A DNA stretch of 64,000 bases, from positions 558,001 to 622,000 of the forward strand of contig NZ_SMSG01000002.1 of assembly GCF_004382795.1 (NCBI RefSeq). The letters run 5' to 3'. A program made the translations under genes and the position numbers. Within the stretch, counting starts at the first letter, position 1. The number at the start of each line of letters is the position of its first letter. Origin of the DNA: Cumulibacter soli. GTDB lineage: Bacteria; Actinomycetota; Actinomycetes; Mycobacteriales; Antricoccaceae. Below are positions 1-7,965 of this stretch, one piece after another. The notes below the pieces were generated by a model. The model was not told where the DNA came from. It made no database searches and saw nothing but the letters and a program-made list of their open reading frames with translations.

Positions 1-458
1 ATCGACACCGTGTGGGTCATGATGTGGTCGGGGTGCGGGTACCCACCGTTCTCGTCATACGTCAACATCACGTGCGGGCGGTCCCGGCGAATCATCTCCA
101 CCAGCCGTGGCACAGTTTCCTCCAACGGCGCCAGCGCGAAGCAGCCCTCCGGGAGCGGCGGCAGCGGGTCCCCCTCCGGCAGACCGGAATCGACGAAGCC
201 GAGCCACCACTGTTTGACGCCGAGGATCTCGCGCGCGCGTTCCATCTCCGCCCGGCGGATCTCACTGATCCGTTCCCACGTTTCCGGCGTATCGAGTGCC
301 GGGTTGAGCACGCTGCCCCGTTCACCGCCGGTGCAGGTCACGACCACGACATCTACACCCTCGCGAACGTACCTCGCCATCGTCGCGGCGCCCTTGCTGG
401 ACTCATCATCTGGATGGGCGTGCACGGCCATCAGGCGCAACTGTTCGGTGTCGTTCAT
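1..458 (-). CDS. mca: Mycothiol S-conjugate amidase Mca, N-terminal part (cut by window edge)
   Basis: Zn-dependent LmbE/PIG-L family amidase that cleaves mycothiol S-conjugates during detoxification in the cytoplasm. Reading the minus strand gives about 152 residues with no stop before position 1, so the 3' part lies outside the window. The N-terminal AHPDDE motif (metal ligands His and Asp), the TCTGGERG segment and the later GGYPHPDH motif are typical of Mca/MshB. Of the two, the tryptophan-rich [11 protein letters not shown] segment fits Mca better. The ATG at 458 is preceded by AGGG at good spacing; another in-frame ATG lies at 464. It is divergent from greA, as I recall it being in mycobacteria. 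Its presence implies a mycothiol-producing actinobacterium. Confidence 0.9.
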   Translation of the reverse strand, partial: MNDTEQLRLMAVHAHPDDESSKGAATMARYVREGVDVVVVTCTGGERGSVLNPALDTPETWERISEIRRAEMERAREILGVKQWWLGFVDSGLPEGDPLPPLPEGCFALAPLEETVPRLVEMIRRDRPHVMLTYDENGGYPHPDHIMTHTVS

Positions 459-626
459 CGGCATCCCTATATTGTTACCGATCCGTCCCGACAAACCGCA
501 CGCATCCCTGTGACAGTCGCCTCGCCGCACGCCGCGGACGCGTTTGGGCCGCCTCGCGGAACACAGACGGGCCTTGACTTCACATGTACTGTTGGGAGTT
601 CACTGTCCCCGATGAGGAGTACTCCC

Positions 627-1115
627 GTGTCCGATCCCGGCAAGACCTGGCTGACCCAGGCCGCGTTCGACAAGCTGCAGTCGGAGCTCGACGAGCTGAT
701 CGCCAACCGTCCCGCCGTAGCGGCCGAGATCAACGAACGCCGCGAAGAAGGCGATCTCAAGGAGAACGGCGGTTACCACGCCGCTCGCGAAGAGCAGGGC
801 AGGCAGGAAGGCCGTATTCGTCAGCTCGAGGAGTTGATCCGCAACGCGGAGATCGGCGAGGCGCCGGATCCGAATTCCGGGGTTGGCATCGGCAGTGTGG
901 TCACCATTCAGTACGTCGGCGACGACGACACCGAGAAGTTCCTGATCGGCTCGCGCGAAATCGGCGCGACCACGGATCTCCAGGTTTACTCCCCTGAATC
1001 GGCCATCGGTGGCGCGCTTACCGGTCACAAGGTCGGTGACGAGGTCACCTACGAAACGCCCACCGGAGCGAGCATCACCGTGAAGGTGCTCGGGGTCGAG
1101 ACCTTCATCCCGTAA
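627..1115 (+). CDS. greA: Transcription elongation factor GreA
   Basis: GreA rescues backtracked RNA polymerase by stimulating transcript cleavage. The 162-residue protein has the N-terminal coiled coil with the acidic tip (region EINERREEGDLKENGGYHAA) and the C-terminal FKBP-like domain (DEVTYETPTGASITVKVL). Length matches the usual 158-165. I chose the GTG at 627 because GAGGAG sits about 8 nt upstream; an in-frame ATG at 612 would add five residues but would place that site inside the gene. Stand-alone gene, divergent from mca. Confidence 0.95.
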   Translation: MSDPGKTWLTQAAFDKLQSELDELIANRPAVAAEINERREEGDLKENGGYHAAREEQGRQEGRIRQLEELIRNAEIGEAPDPNSGVGIGSVVTIQYVGDDDTEKFLIGSREIGATTDLQVYSPESAIGGALTGHKVGDEVTYETPTGASITVKVLGVETFIP

Positions 1116-1181
1116 CGGGCGTGATCGCCGGGCCACGCACGCAATAACTCCCTCGCCAGCCGGGGGTAGGCTGGCCTCATC

Positions 1182-2237
1182 ATGGGTCAATTTGCGCGAC
1201 GACTGGTCTCGATGATCGGCGCTATCGGTATAGGTGTCACGGGCGCGTCTGCCGCGGCCGGCGCACTTCTTCTCGCCGAAGCGCGCACCGCTCGCCGACG
1301 CGTCGAGCAATACACTCCCGTCGACGATCCCCCCACCGGAAACGGAATCTGGGGCGACGGCGCGGGCGAACCGATCGTGCTGGCGATTCTCGGTGACTCC
1401 TCAGCGGTCGGACTTGGCGTCGATGAGGTCGAGTCGACGCCCGGTGTGTTGATCGCCGCCGGTCTGTCGCGGTTAGCCGGTCGTCCGGTGCAACTGACCA
1501 GGCACGCGATCAGCGGAGCCGAATCTCGTCATCTAGACCAGCAAGTCACCGACGTCCTGCCCGAAACACCCGATGTTGCCGTGATCATGATCGGCGCGAA
1601 CGACGTCACGGCCCGCACCGATCCGAAAGTCGCGACGACCTATCTCGGCGACGCCGTACGCCGGCTGCGCTCCGCGGGCGTACACGTCGTTGTCGCTACC
1701 TGTCCCGACCTAGGTACGGTGCGGCCGATTCCGCAACCGCTGCGCACGATTGCCCGAAAGTGGAGCCGCGATATGGCCGCAGCGCAGATCGTCGCTGTGC
1801 TGCAGGCCGGCGGGCGCACGGTTGCCCTCGGCTCATCTCTGGGCCCGACGTTCGCACGGTACGACGAACTGTGGAGCGATGACGGCTTCCACCCCTCGGC
1901 CGCCGGGTACGCCACCGCGGCGTCGTTCGTGCTGCCATCCGTGGCCGATGCCCTCGGGTATTGGCCCATCTCCCGCGGCGACATCCGAAAGAAGGCGCTG
2001 GCGCGTCGCAAACGCAACATCACGACCACCGCCGCCCGGTCCTCTCAGCAGACCGGCTCCGAGGTGACCAGTGATGAGGTCACCACCCTTGATGGACACC
2101 GCCAGGACCGGGCGCGGATCAGCCGTTTGCTGCCCGTGCCGCTACCGGTTCCGCGGCGCCCTCCTGGCAGCCATCCCGACCTCATCGCCGACCTCGCTGC
2201 CACCGACGATGCGGATAATTCCGCTACCGAGGAGTGA
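1182..2237 (+). CDS. SGNH/GDSL hydrolase family protein, membrane-anchored or secreted
   Basis: Predicted esterase/lipase of the SGNH superfamily, 351 residues. An N-terminal hydrophobic segment (about 10-33, Gly/Ala rich) suggests a signal peptide or anchor. Block I GDSSAVGLG contains the nucleophile Ser, block III GAND gives the oxyanion Asn, and block V DGFHPSAAGY gives the Asp/His pair. So all catalytic elements are visible. About 90 C-terminal residues after the catalytic domain are basic and low-complexity (region RKKALARRKRN onward). Its stop is one base before the start of a second SGNH gene, so the two form an operon. Substrate is not predictable. Confidence 0.85.
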   Translation: MGQFARRLVSMIGAIGIGVTGASAAAGALLLAEARTARRRVEQYTPVDDPPTGNGIWGDGAGEPIVLAILGDSSAVGLGVDEVESTPGVLIAAGLSRLAGRPVQLTRHAISGAESRHLDQQVTDVLPETPDVAVIMIGANDVTARTDPKVATTYLGDAVRRLRSAGVHVVVATCPDLGTVRPIPQPLRTIARKWSRDMAAAQIVAVLQAGGRTVALGSSLGPTFARYDELWSDDGFHPSAAGYATAASFVLPSVADALGYWPISRGDIRKKALARRKRNITTTAARSSQQTGSEVTSDEVTTLDGHRQDRARISRLLPVPLPVPRRPPGSHPDLIADLAATDDADNSATEE

Positions 2238-2238
2238 C

Positions 2239-3033
2239 ATGATCCGAATGAATCCGATCCGCTTCGCGGCGTACGGCGCCGCCGCCGGGGCCGTAGCGGG
2301 AGTCTTCGCAAGCGCCGGAATCATCGCTGGTCAGGCGATTGCCGCGCGGCGGCGTCCCTCGCTGGATCCGCGACGAGCACCGGCCATGGTCGGCGATCAG
2401 GGCCCTACCGACGGCACACCGCTGAGGCTGGTGATGCTCGGTGACAGCATCGCCGCCAGCGTCGGCGCGGGATCCGAACGCGCGTCGCTCGCCGGACGTC
2501 TGATCCGTGCACTGGTCGCGGACGGAAACCGGGTCGCAGCCCGCACCGTCGCCGTCCCGAACTCGTACACGGTCGATGTGAAGATCCAAGCCTCCCGCGC
2601 ATTGATCACCTCGGAGTCCGACCCGTACGACATTGCCGTCATCGTGGTCGGCGCCATGGACGTGTGCGCGTGGACCTCACCGCGCGCGATTGAGCACGTC
2701 ACAGCGCGCACGATCACGGCGCTGGTTAACCGCGGCATTCGCGTGGTGCTAGCAACTACACCGGATATGGGCTCGGTGCCGTGCGTCAAACCCCCGCTGC
2801 GCTGGCTGTGGGGGTTGCGTACCGGGCAGGTCACCGAGGCGCAGATCAACGGTGCCCTCGCCGGTGGCGCCGAGGTCGTGAACCTGGCCGAGTTGACCGG
2901 CGATGCATTCAGCGGTGACGCCTCGCTGTACGCCGAAGACGGCTTCCACCCTTCGGCCGACGGCTATCGAATCATCGCCGACGCCATCGCGCCGACGGTC
3001 CGGGCCGCCGCCCGCGCCCGTCGCGCGGTCTAG
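2239..3033 (+). CDS. SGNH/GDSL hydrolase family protein, tandem paralogue
   Basis: Second SGNH hydrolase, 264 residues. Hydrophobic N-terminus (about 10-35), block I GDSIAASVG with the nucleophile Ser, a block III segment GAMD where the canonical Asn is replaced (the upstream paralogue has GAND), and block V DGFHPSADGY. The ATG at 2239 follows GAGGAG and lies one base after the upstream stop, so translation is coupled. The changed oxyanion-hole residue could alter or weaken catalysis, although the Ser-Asp-His residues are kept. Followed directly by a 20-bp hairpin terminator. Confidence 0.85.
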   Translation: MIRMNPIRFAAYGAAAGAVAGVFASAGIIAGQAIAARRRPSLDPRRAPAMVGDQGPTDGTPLRLVMLGDSIAASVGAGSERASLAGRLIRALVADGNRVAARTVAVPNSYTVDVKIQASRALITSESDPYDIAVIVVGAMDVCAWTSPRAIEHVTARTITALVNRGIRVVLATTPDMGSVPCVKPPLRWLWGLRTGQVTEAQINGALAGGAEVVNLAELTGDAFSGDASLYAEDGFHPSADGYRIIADAIAPTVRAAARARRAV

Positions 3034-3058
3034 CGAATAGCAGGTCTAGCGAATAGCA
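3027..3058 (+). repeat. Perfect 16-bp tandem duplication over the SGNH stop codon
   Basis: The 16-mer GGTCTAGCGAATAGCA occurs twice back to back (3027-3042 and 3043-3058). The first copy contains the TAG stop of the preceding gene; the second runs into the terminator stem. Looks like a recent slippage event. Confidence 0.9.
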
Positions 3059-3098
3059 AACGACCCGGTCACGCAGGAGTGACCGGGTCGTTTGCTAT
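3053..3098. terminator. Bidirectional intrinsic terminator, 20-bp stem
   Basis: Perfect inverted repeat, arms 3053-3072 and 3079-3098, six-base loop (GCAGGA). The arms start with AT-rich ATAGCAAA, so each strand has a T-rich end to the stem. It sits between convergent genes (SGNH hydrolase on plus, BI-1 protein on minus) and can serve both. Confidence 0.85.
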
Positions 3099-3118
3099 GT
3101 GAGCGTCTGCTGGAGCAA

Positions 3119-4039
3119 CTACTCGCGCAGGTACGACAGCAGGCGCAGGATCTCGATGTACAGCCACACCAGCGAGGTAACAAGACCGAACGCGATACCC
3201 CAGGCGAACTTCTTAGGTGCGCCACGGCGGATGGCCTGCTCAGCGAGATCGAAGTCCGACAGCAGCGTGAACGACGCGATGCCGATCATCAGGAGGCTGA
3301 ACCCGATCGCGAGCGGACCGCCATCGCGCAGCATGCTCGCCTCGCCGGAGATCAGCCAGTAGACGAGGTTGAACAGCATCAGGACGAGCGCGCCAACGAG
3401 CGCAGCCGCCAACCACCGCTGGAACTTGGGGGTCACCCGGATCGCGCCTGTGCGGTAGACGACCAACATTCCGATGAATACACCGGCGGTGCCGAGGACA
3501 GCCTGCACGGCGATGCCCGGGTACACCATCTCGAACATTCCGGTGATGCCGCCGAGGAACATGCCTTCGAGGACGCAGTAGATCAGCACCAGCGCGGGGC
3601 TCGTCATCTGCTTGAAGCTGATGACCAACCCGAGCACGAAGCCGCCGAGCGCACCGATGATCGCCGCAGCGGTCAGCGCACCGAATGCCCCGTTACCCTC
3701 GCTGTAGATCTCGGCGTCCGACGGGGCCAGCAGTAACCAGGTCGCAATGCCGGCCACGATGACCGTCAGGATCGAAATCGCCGTCTTGGTGACGACATCA
3801 TTCATATCGAGGTAGCTGGACGCGCTGCGTACCGGCGGCTGCTGATAGGCCTGCTGGCCGAATCCGGGCTGACCGTAGCCCTGCTGCATGCCCTGGTTCG
3901 GGAAGCCGCCCATCGGCGGCGGACCACCGGGGCCACCCGCTTGAGGCTGGCCCGGCGCGTTCCAGGTCTGGTAGCCCTGCGACGGGGACGGGGATCCCAC
4001 CGCGCCGCTGACCACCCTCTTGAGGGACGGGTTACTCAC
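3119..4039 (-). CDS. Bax inhibitor-1/YccA family membrane protein
   Basis: Integral membrane protein, 306 residues. The first ~75 residues are Gly/Pro/Gln-rich and probably disordered. They are followed by seven hydrophobic segments (about 85-300) in the pattern of the BI-1-like YccA family; the end region WLYIEILRLLSYLRE is typical of these proteins. The family includes calcium-leak and stress-related proteins; the role in actinobacteria is not established. The GTG start at 4039 has AGGAG five bases upstream; an upstream ATG at 4075 has no site. Monocistronic, convergent with the SGNH pair. Confidence 0.85.
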   Translation of the reverse strand: MSNPSLKRVVSGAVGSPSPSQGYQTWNAPGQPQAGGPGGPPPMGGFPNQGMQQGYGQPGFGQQAYQQPPVRSASSYLDMNDVVTKTAISILTVIVAGIATWLLLAPSDAEIYSEGNGAFGALTAAAIIGALGGFVLGLVISFKQMTSPALVLIYCVLEGMFLGGITGMFEMVYPGIAVQAVLGTAGVFIGMLVVYRTGAIRVTPKFQRWLAAALVGALVLMLFNLVYWLISGEASMLRDGGPLAIGFSLLMIGIASFTLLSDFDLAEQAIRRGAPKKFAWGIAFGLVTSLVWLYIEILRLLSYLRE

Positions 4040-4155
4040 GTGTACTCCTTGACGTCGTAGCCCGGTCTGGGCCATCTATTGAGAGAAGTCCACTTGTGAA
4101 ACGTGCGACCGCACTCTCGTGTTCCGGAATGTGCAGTCGAAGTTTAGTTAGTTGG

Positions 4156-4189
4156 AAAAACCACCTCGACCCACTCATGAAGCGGGTCG
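4156..4189 (-). terminator. Possible terminator downstream of the short tRNA
   Basis: On the minus strand CGACCC (4189-4184) pairs with GGGTCG (4172-4167) over an 11-base loop, and a run of five T follows at 4160-4156. It lies 50 bases past the 3' end of the tRNA-like gene. The stem is only six base pairs, so support is moderate. Confidence 0.5.
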
Positions 4190-4238
4190 TTGCGCGGTCA
4201 AAACGCAGTGGAACGTCGCAAGAACGCGACACTGGAAG

Positions 4239-4311
4239 TACCCCCGGTGGGACTCGAACCCACACTGCAGCGATTTTAAGTCGCCTGCCTCTGCCATTGG
4301 GCTACGGGGGC
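4239..4311 (-). tRNA. tRNA with UAA (Leu) anticodon but class-I short variable arm
   Basis: A 73-nt cloverleaf can be drawn. Acceptor arms are GCCCCCG and CGGGGGT, with a G1-U72 wobble. The D arm is GCCC/AGGC (C13-A22 mismatch). The anticodon arm is GGCGA/TCGCT around loop CTTAAAA, and the T arm is GTGGG/CCCAC with TTCGAGT. The anticodon reads UAA, which decodes the Leu codon UUA. However, the variable region is only five bases (GCAGT), whereas genuine tRNA-Leu is class II with a long variable arm. CCA is not encoded. It may be a tRNA-like RNA rather than a functional leucine tRNA. Nothing else is evident in 4040-4408 apart from the terminator and the upstream region of the next gene. Confidence 0.75.
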
Positions 4312-4408
4312 CAAGCAGCAAACGCCCTCCTACCTTACGTCCCGTGCGATTCGCCGGATCGACTAACGTAGGAGTCGCTGACATGAACGCGAACTGGTAG
4401 GAGATGAC

Positions 4409-4798
4409 ATGGCCGGCACCGGAGTGAAAGTTCTCGCTGGGCTCATCGCCATTCCGTTGCAGAAGTTCGCGACCAAGAAGTTAGCGGCATCCTGGCGCGG
4501 CGCCACCGGGACAGAGCCGCCGTCCGCGAAGCGCCGCAAAGAGCAGGAGAAGGCGAATAAAGAGGCGGCCAAGTTGGGCCTGCTCCCCCGGCCTATCGAG
4601 GAACCGAAAGTGGCCGATGCGATCATGTGGACCGCGCTGACCGCGATGAGCATCGTCGCCGTACGGTACGTCGCCGAACGCAGCGCGCAGGAAGTGCATC
4701 GGTTCTTCACCGGTGCAAACCCACCCCTCGGCCGTGCGCTCACCTCCGCCAGCGACGTGGGCGCTCGCCAGGGCGCCGCGGCGGCCAAGGCAACCTAG
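4409..4798 (+). CDS. DUF4235-like small membrane-associated protein
   Basis: 129 residues of unknown function resembling the actinobacterial DUF4235 family. An N-terminal hydrophobic stretch (about 5-17, VKVLAGLIAIPLQKF) is followed by a charged Lys/Glu segment (38-60). A second hydrophobic helix (about 70-88, ADAIMWTALTAMSIVAVRYV) follows, then an Ala-rich tail. Good ribosome binding site (TAGGAGATGAC) before the ATG. Domain assignment is from memory of the family. Confidence 0.7.
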   Translation: MAGTGVKVLAGLIAIPLQKFATKKLAASWRGATGTEPPSAKRRKEQEKANKEAAKLGLLPRPIEEPKVADAIMWTALTAMSIVAVRYVAERSAQEVHRFFTGANPPLGRALTSASDVGARQGAAAAKAT

Positions 4799-4899
4799 TC
4801 GATTCGGAACGTTCCAGGTACGCACGCAGTCGCATGGTGACATTCTGTTCACTCGCCACGATTTAAACGTGATCGCGCTGATAGCACCGTGGAGCGCCC

Positions 4900-6072
4900 A
4901 TGACCGACCCGAATAACCCCAACGGTCCACATCAGGAAGGCACACATCCCCAGCAGCCTCCGACAGGAGGATTCCCACCGCCTTCCACCGGTGCAACCCC
5001 AGGGTCGCCAGGACGAGTCCCGCCGGTCGGCTCGCCGCAGACCGGGCCCCAGGCAAGCGGTGCGGCCGCCGGCTACCCGCCGCAGGCCACACCCCCGTAC
5101 GGCTACCCGCCGCAGGGCACCCCCCCGTACGGCCAGCCGCCACTCGGATACCCATCGCAAGGCCAACCACCGCAAGGCTTGAACCAACCCGGGTATCCGC
5201 TGGCGCCCGGCGGATACGGCCAACCGCCATCGAAGAACAAAACGCCGTGGATCGTCGGCGGCGCTGTCGTCGCATTGCTCGCGATCGTCGGGGTCGTACT
5301 GATCGTCGTCCTCGGCGGCGATGACGACGGCAAGAAATCCGCCGGCGGCGGCGGATCCGAGCAGAGTGATGGCGGCGGCCAGTCCTCACTGACATGCGAC
5401 GAGGGCGATTACGGGATCAAGATTGACCCCGAAACTGGCGAGAGCATCGAATGCGACGGCGCCGCAAGCGACGGCGAAGGATCAGCCGGTGAGGGTTCAG
5501 CCGGCGAGGGTTCGGACGGCGAGGAAGGTGGCGGCTCGTCCAGCGCTGAATGCGCGCCCGGAGAGTACGGCGCGAAGATCGACCCCGAGACCGGCGACAT
5601 CATCGAATGCTCCGGTGGTGGCGAAGGCGATGACGCCGAGGCCGCCGCGGACGTCATCGACGGCACCTGGAATGTCGACGCGGCAATCACCAGTATCGAT
5701 GGCGATCTCGAATCCAGTTCCGGCTCAGTGGGTACCGGCGGCTCGATCTGGGAAGGCCCGCACGAGTGGATGATCATGACCACCCCGTGCACGACCGATG
5801 TCCAATGCTCGGCCGTGCTGACCGACTTCTCCGACACCTCTTCGGACGGGCCATACTCGCTGGAATACGACGGCACCTCGTGGACCACGACGATGTCGTA
5901 CCCGGTCACCTGCGAGAGCGGCGCGTCGGACAATCTCGAACTCGAGATCACGATCCCGGGCAGCCAGAACTCGGAGTCCGAACTCGAGGGGCAGGCAACG
6001 ATCAACAACTCGTCGGCCTGTGGCGGCGAAAAACTCAGCATCGAAGCGTCACTGACGCTCGTCGAGGCCTAA
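4900..6072 (+). CDS. Proline-rich single-pass surface protein with two Cys-flanked repeats
   Basis: 390 residues, function not recognised. Residues 1-112 are Pro/Gly/Gln-rich with repeated GYPPQ-type motifs (cytoplasmic, disordered). Residues about 115-138 form one transmembrane helix, followed by a Gly/Ser/Asp-rich linker. Two near-identical motifs follow at about 166-184 and 218-236, pattern C-x-x-G-[DE]-Y-G-x-K-I-D-P-E-T-G-x-x-I-E-C, separated by an acidic Gly/Ser/Glu linker. The C-terminal ~140 residues look like an extracellular beta-rich domain with further cysteines. The stop codon overlaps the stop of the convergent DUF1023 gene. Confidence 0.75.
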   Translation: MTDPNNPNGPHQEGTHPQQPPTGGFPPPSTGATPGSPGRVPPVGSPQTGPQASGAAAGYPPQATPPYGYPPQGTPPYGQPPLGYPSQGQPPQGLNQPGYPLAPGGYGQPPSKNKTPWIVGGAVVALLAIVGVVLIVVLGGDDDGKKSAGGGGSEQSDGGGQSSLTCDEGDYGIKIDPETGESIECDGAASDGEGSAGEGSAGEGSDGEEGGGSSSAECAPGEYGAKIDPETGDIIECSGGGEGDDAEAAADVIDGTWNVDAAITSIDGDLESSSGSVGTGGSIWEGPHEWMIMTTPCTTDVQCSAVLTDFSDTSSDGPYSLEYDGTSWTTTMSYPVTCESGASDNLELEITIPGSQNSESELEGQATINNSSACGGEKLSIEASLTLVEA

Positions 6073-7865
6073 TCGCCCGGCGACTGCTGCACCGCGACCG
6101 CGGCGGCACCCTTGAGGGTTTGGTTCGGTTCGCCGTTCTCATACCCGAAGTAGTCGCCGTGGTCATCGACACCATCCCAACCGATGAACGTCGCGCCGAA
6201 AGACGAGTCGTACACATTCATCGACAGCGGGTGCCCAGTCAGCACCGCCGACACACCGCTGGCGCCGATCAGTACGTCGGATGGCGTCATGGACACAAAC
6301 ACGTGTCCAGAGGTCATGCCCAGATCGCCGATGTCATCGGCATCGACCCCGGGTGACCCGTACAGCACGACGTCGTCGGCGTACGCCGAAGCGCCATCTT
6401 TGAGGGCCTCGGCCGCGACGACGGTCCCGTACGAGTGGCCGATGATCGTTGTGTGCGGATCAGCCCCACCGCTGGCTTCGTGGTGTGCGGCGGCGTACCC
6501 GGCGAGATCGTCCGCCAGGACCTGCCCGGCGTACTCGGCTCGTTCGGTGAACGGCGATTGCAGGATCGTCGGGTTGTCGTACCCGCCGTAGACGATCACC
6601 GCGTTCTCATCGTCACTCATCGCGTCCATCTCGCCCAGCACGGCCTCGGCATCTGCCGTCTGCGCAGTGATCGTGCCGAGGTCGTGGTTCGCGCCTTGTA
6701 CGACAACCGCTACGTTCTCGGCCGTGTCGACCTCGCCGATCGCGATCGTTGCGAGTCCATCGCCGTCGTACGCCGCGCTGTCGTACTCGAGTAGATACCG
6801 ATCCTTGCCGTCGCCGCCGACGGTAATGGATTGCTGCACGCCGTTGATTGTCGCCGCCTTCTCACGTAGTGCTGGCAGCGAACCCAACACCATGGGCGCC
6901 ATCGGCATCAACAGCGACATCTTCCACGACGGCATCGTGGCGAGTTCCGCCGCAGATTCGATCCCCAACCGCGGCGCGACCGACTGGATCCACAGCGTGT
7001 TCCACAGTTTCTCGCAGACCTCCTGTAGCTGCTCGTCGGTATCGACCGAATCGTCGATCAGTGCTCGCGCGTTCACGGCGTGATAGGCGTCGGCCGGCAG
7101 TCCGCGCATCATCGCGACCAGCGACGGATTGGCCTGAAGCATCACAGCCTGCTCAGCGGCGCTCAACGATGCCCACCACGCCGTCGCGACCGGAATCTGA
7201 CCGTGTGGATCTGGCACCCCGAAGTCGGCGTATTCAAACAACACCTCCGTGGTCGCCGACGTCGACGGCGTCGCGAGTCCGACATCGACATCCGGCGGCA
7301 GGAGGTACCCGGCGGACTGCAGCACGAGCAGCACCGCACCCAAGTCCGCGTCGTACTCATCAACGATCGCCGCGATCGCGCTATCGCAACTCTGCACGAT
7401 GCCAACGCCGTCAGCGAGGTTCATCTCCCACCACGCCTGCGCCCCGATCACCATCTCGTCAGCGAGCGAGGCGTAGTTGAGCACAACTTGGCCAGCCTTC
7501 TCCTGCATCTCCATCAGGGCAGCGCTCACTTGTTGTTGCGCTATAGCAGTCCGTCCAGCGAGCGTGCTCAATTGCGCACCAAGTCCGGCCAACACTTGGG
7601 GCCCTGCGGCCAGAGTGTCGCGTACGGCGCTCACCTCGGCCATCAAGTCGGTCGGGCTCGCACCGTCGAACACCGCGCTGGCATCGGCGAGTTGACCGGC
7701 GAGGGAGGACAAACTTCCGGACGCGAGTAACGCATCAGCCGCGGCAGTGAACGCCTCGCCTAATGCCGATACTTCACCCGGGCGCGCGCTGAGTATGGCC
7801 TCCGCCCGCGCGTGCGGATCGAGGCCCGCGGCTGCCAGAAAATCCGCCACCTGCATCGCACCCAC
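6069..7865 (-). CDS. Alpha/beta hydrolase, DUF1023 family
   Basis: 598 residues. The N-terminal ~200 residues are helical, with a segment (about 105-150) reminiscent of WXG100/ESX-type helical hairpins. The segment WWASLSAAEQAVMLQANPS is the hallmark before the catalytic domain in DUF1023 proteins. The nucleophile elbow GHSYG puts Ser at residue 478; a late DDHGDYF segment probably supplies the His. No signal peptide is visible. The helical domain joined to a hydrolase is often seen in actinobacterial secreted or type VII-linked proteins; that link is inference here. GTG start at 7865 with GAGGGG about 8 nt upstream. Confidence 0.8.
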   Translation of the reverse strand: MGAMQVADFLAAAGLDPHARAEAILSARPGEVSALGEAFTAAADALLASGSLSSLAGQLADASAVFDGASPTDLMAEVSAVRDTLAAGPQVLAGLGAQLSTLAGRTAIAQQQVSAALMEMQEKAGQVVLNYASLADEMVIGAQAWWEMNLADGVGIVQSCDSAIAAIVDEYDADLGAVLLVLQSAGYLLPPDVDVGLATPSTSATTEVLFEYADFGVPDPHGQIPVATAWWASLSAAEQAVMLQANPSLVAMMRGLPADAYHAVNARALIDDSVDTDEQLQEVCEKLWNTLWIQSVAPRLGIESAAELATMPSWKMSLLMPMAPMVLGSLPALREKAATINGVQQSITVGGDGKDRYLLEYDSAAYDGDGLATIAIGEVDTAENVAVVVQGANHDLGTITAQTADAEAVLGEMDAMSDDENAVIVYGGYDNPTILQSPFTERAEYAGQVLADDLAGYAAAHHEASGGADPHTTIIGHSYGTVVAAEALKDGASAYADDVVLYGSPGVDADDIGDLGMTSGHVFVSMTPSDVLIGASGVSAVLTGHPLSMNVYDSSFGATFIGWDGVDDHGDYFGYENGEPNQTLKGAAAVAVQQSPGD

Positions 7866-7965
7866 GTCTAATTCCCCTCACCACTCGAGGATCCGGACGC
7901 TACGGGCAAAACTAGGCAGCCGCGCGAACGCGCGATTCAATGGGGAAAACCGGTAGAACTGTGGA

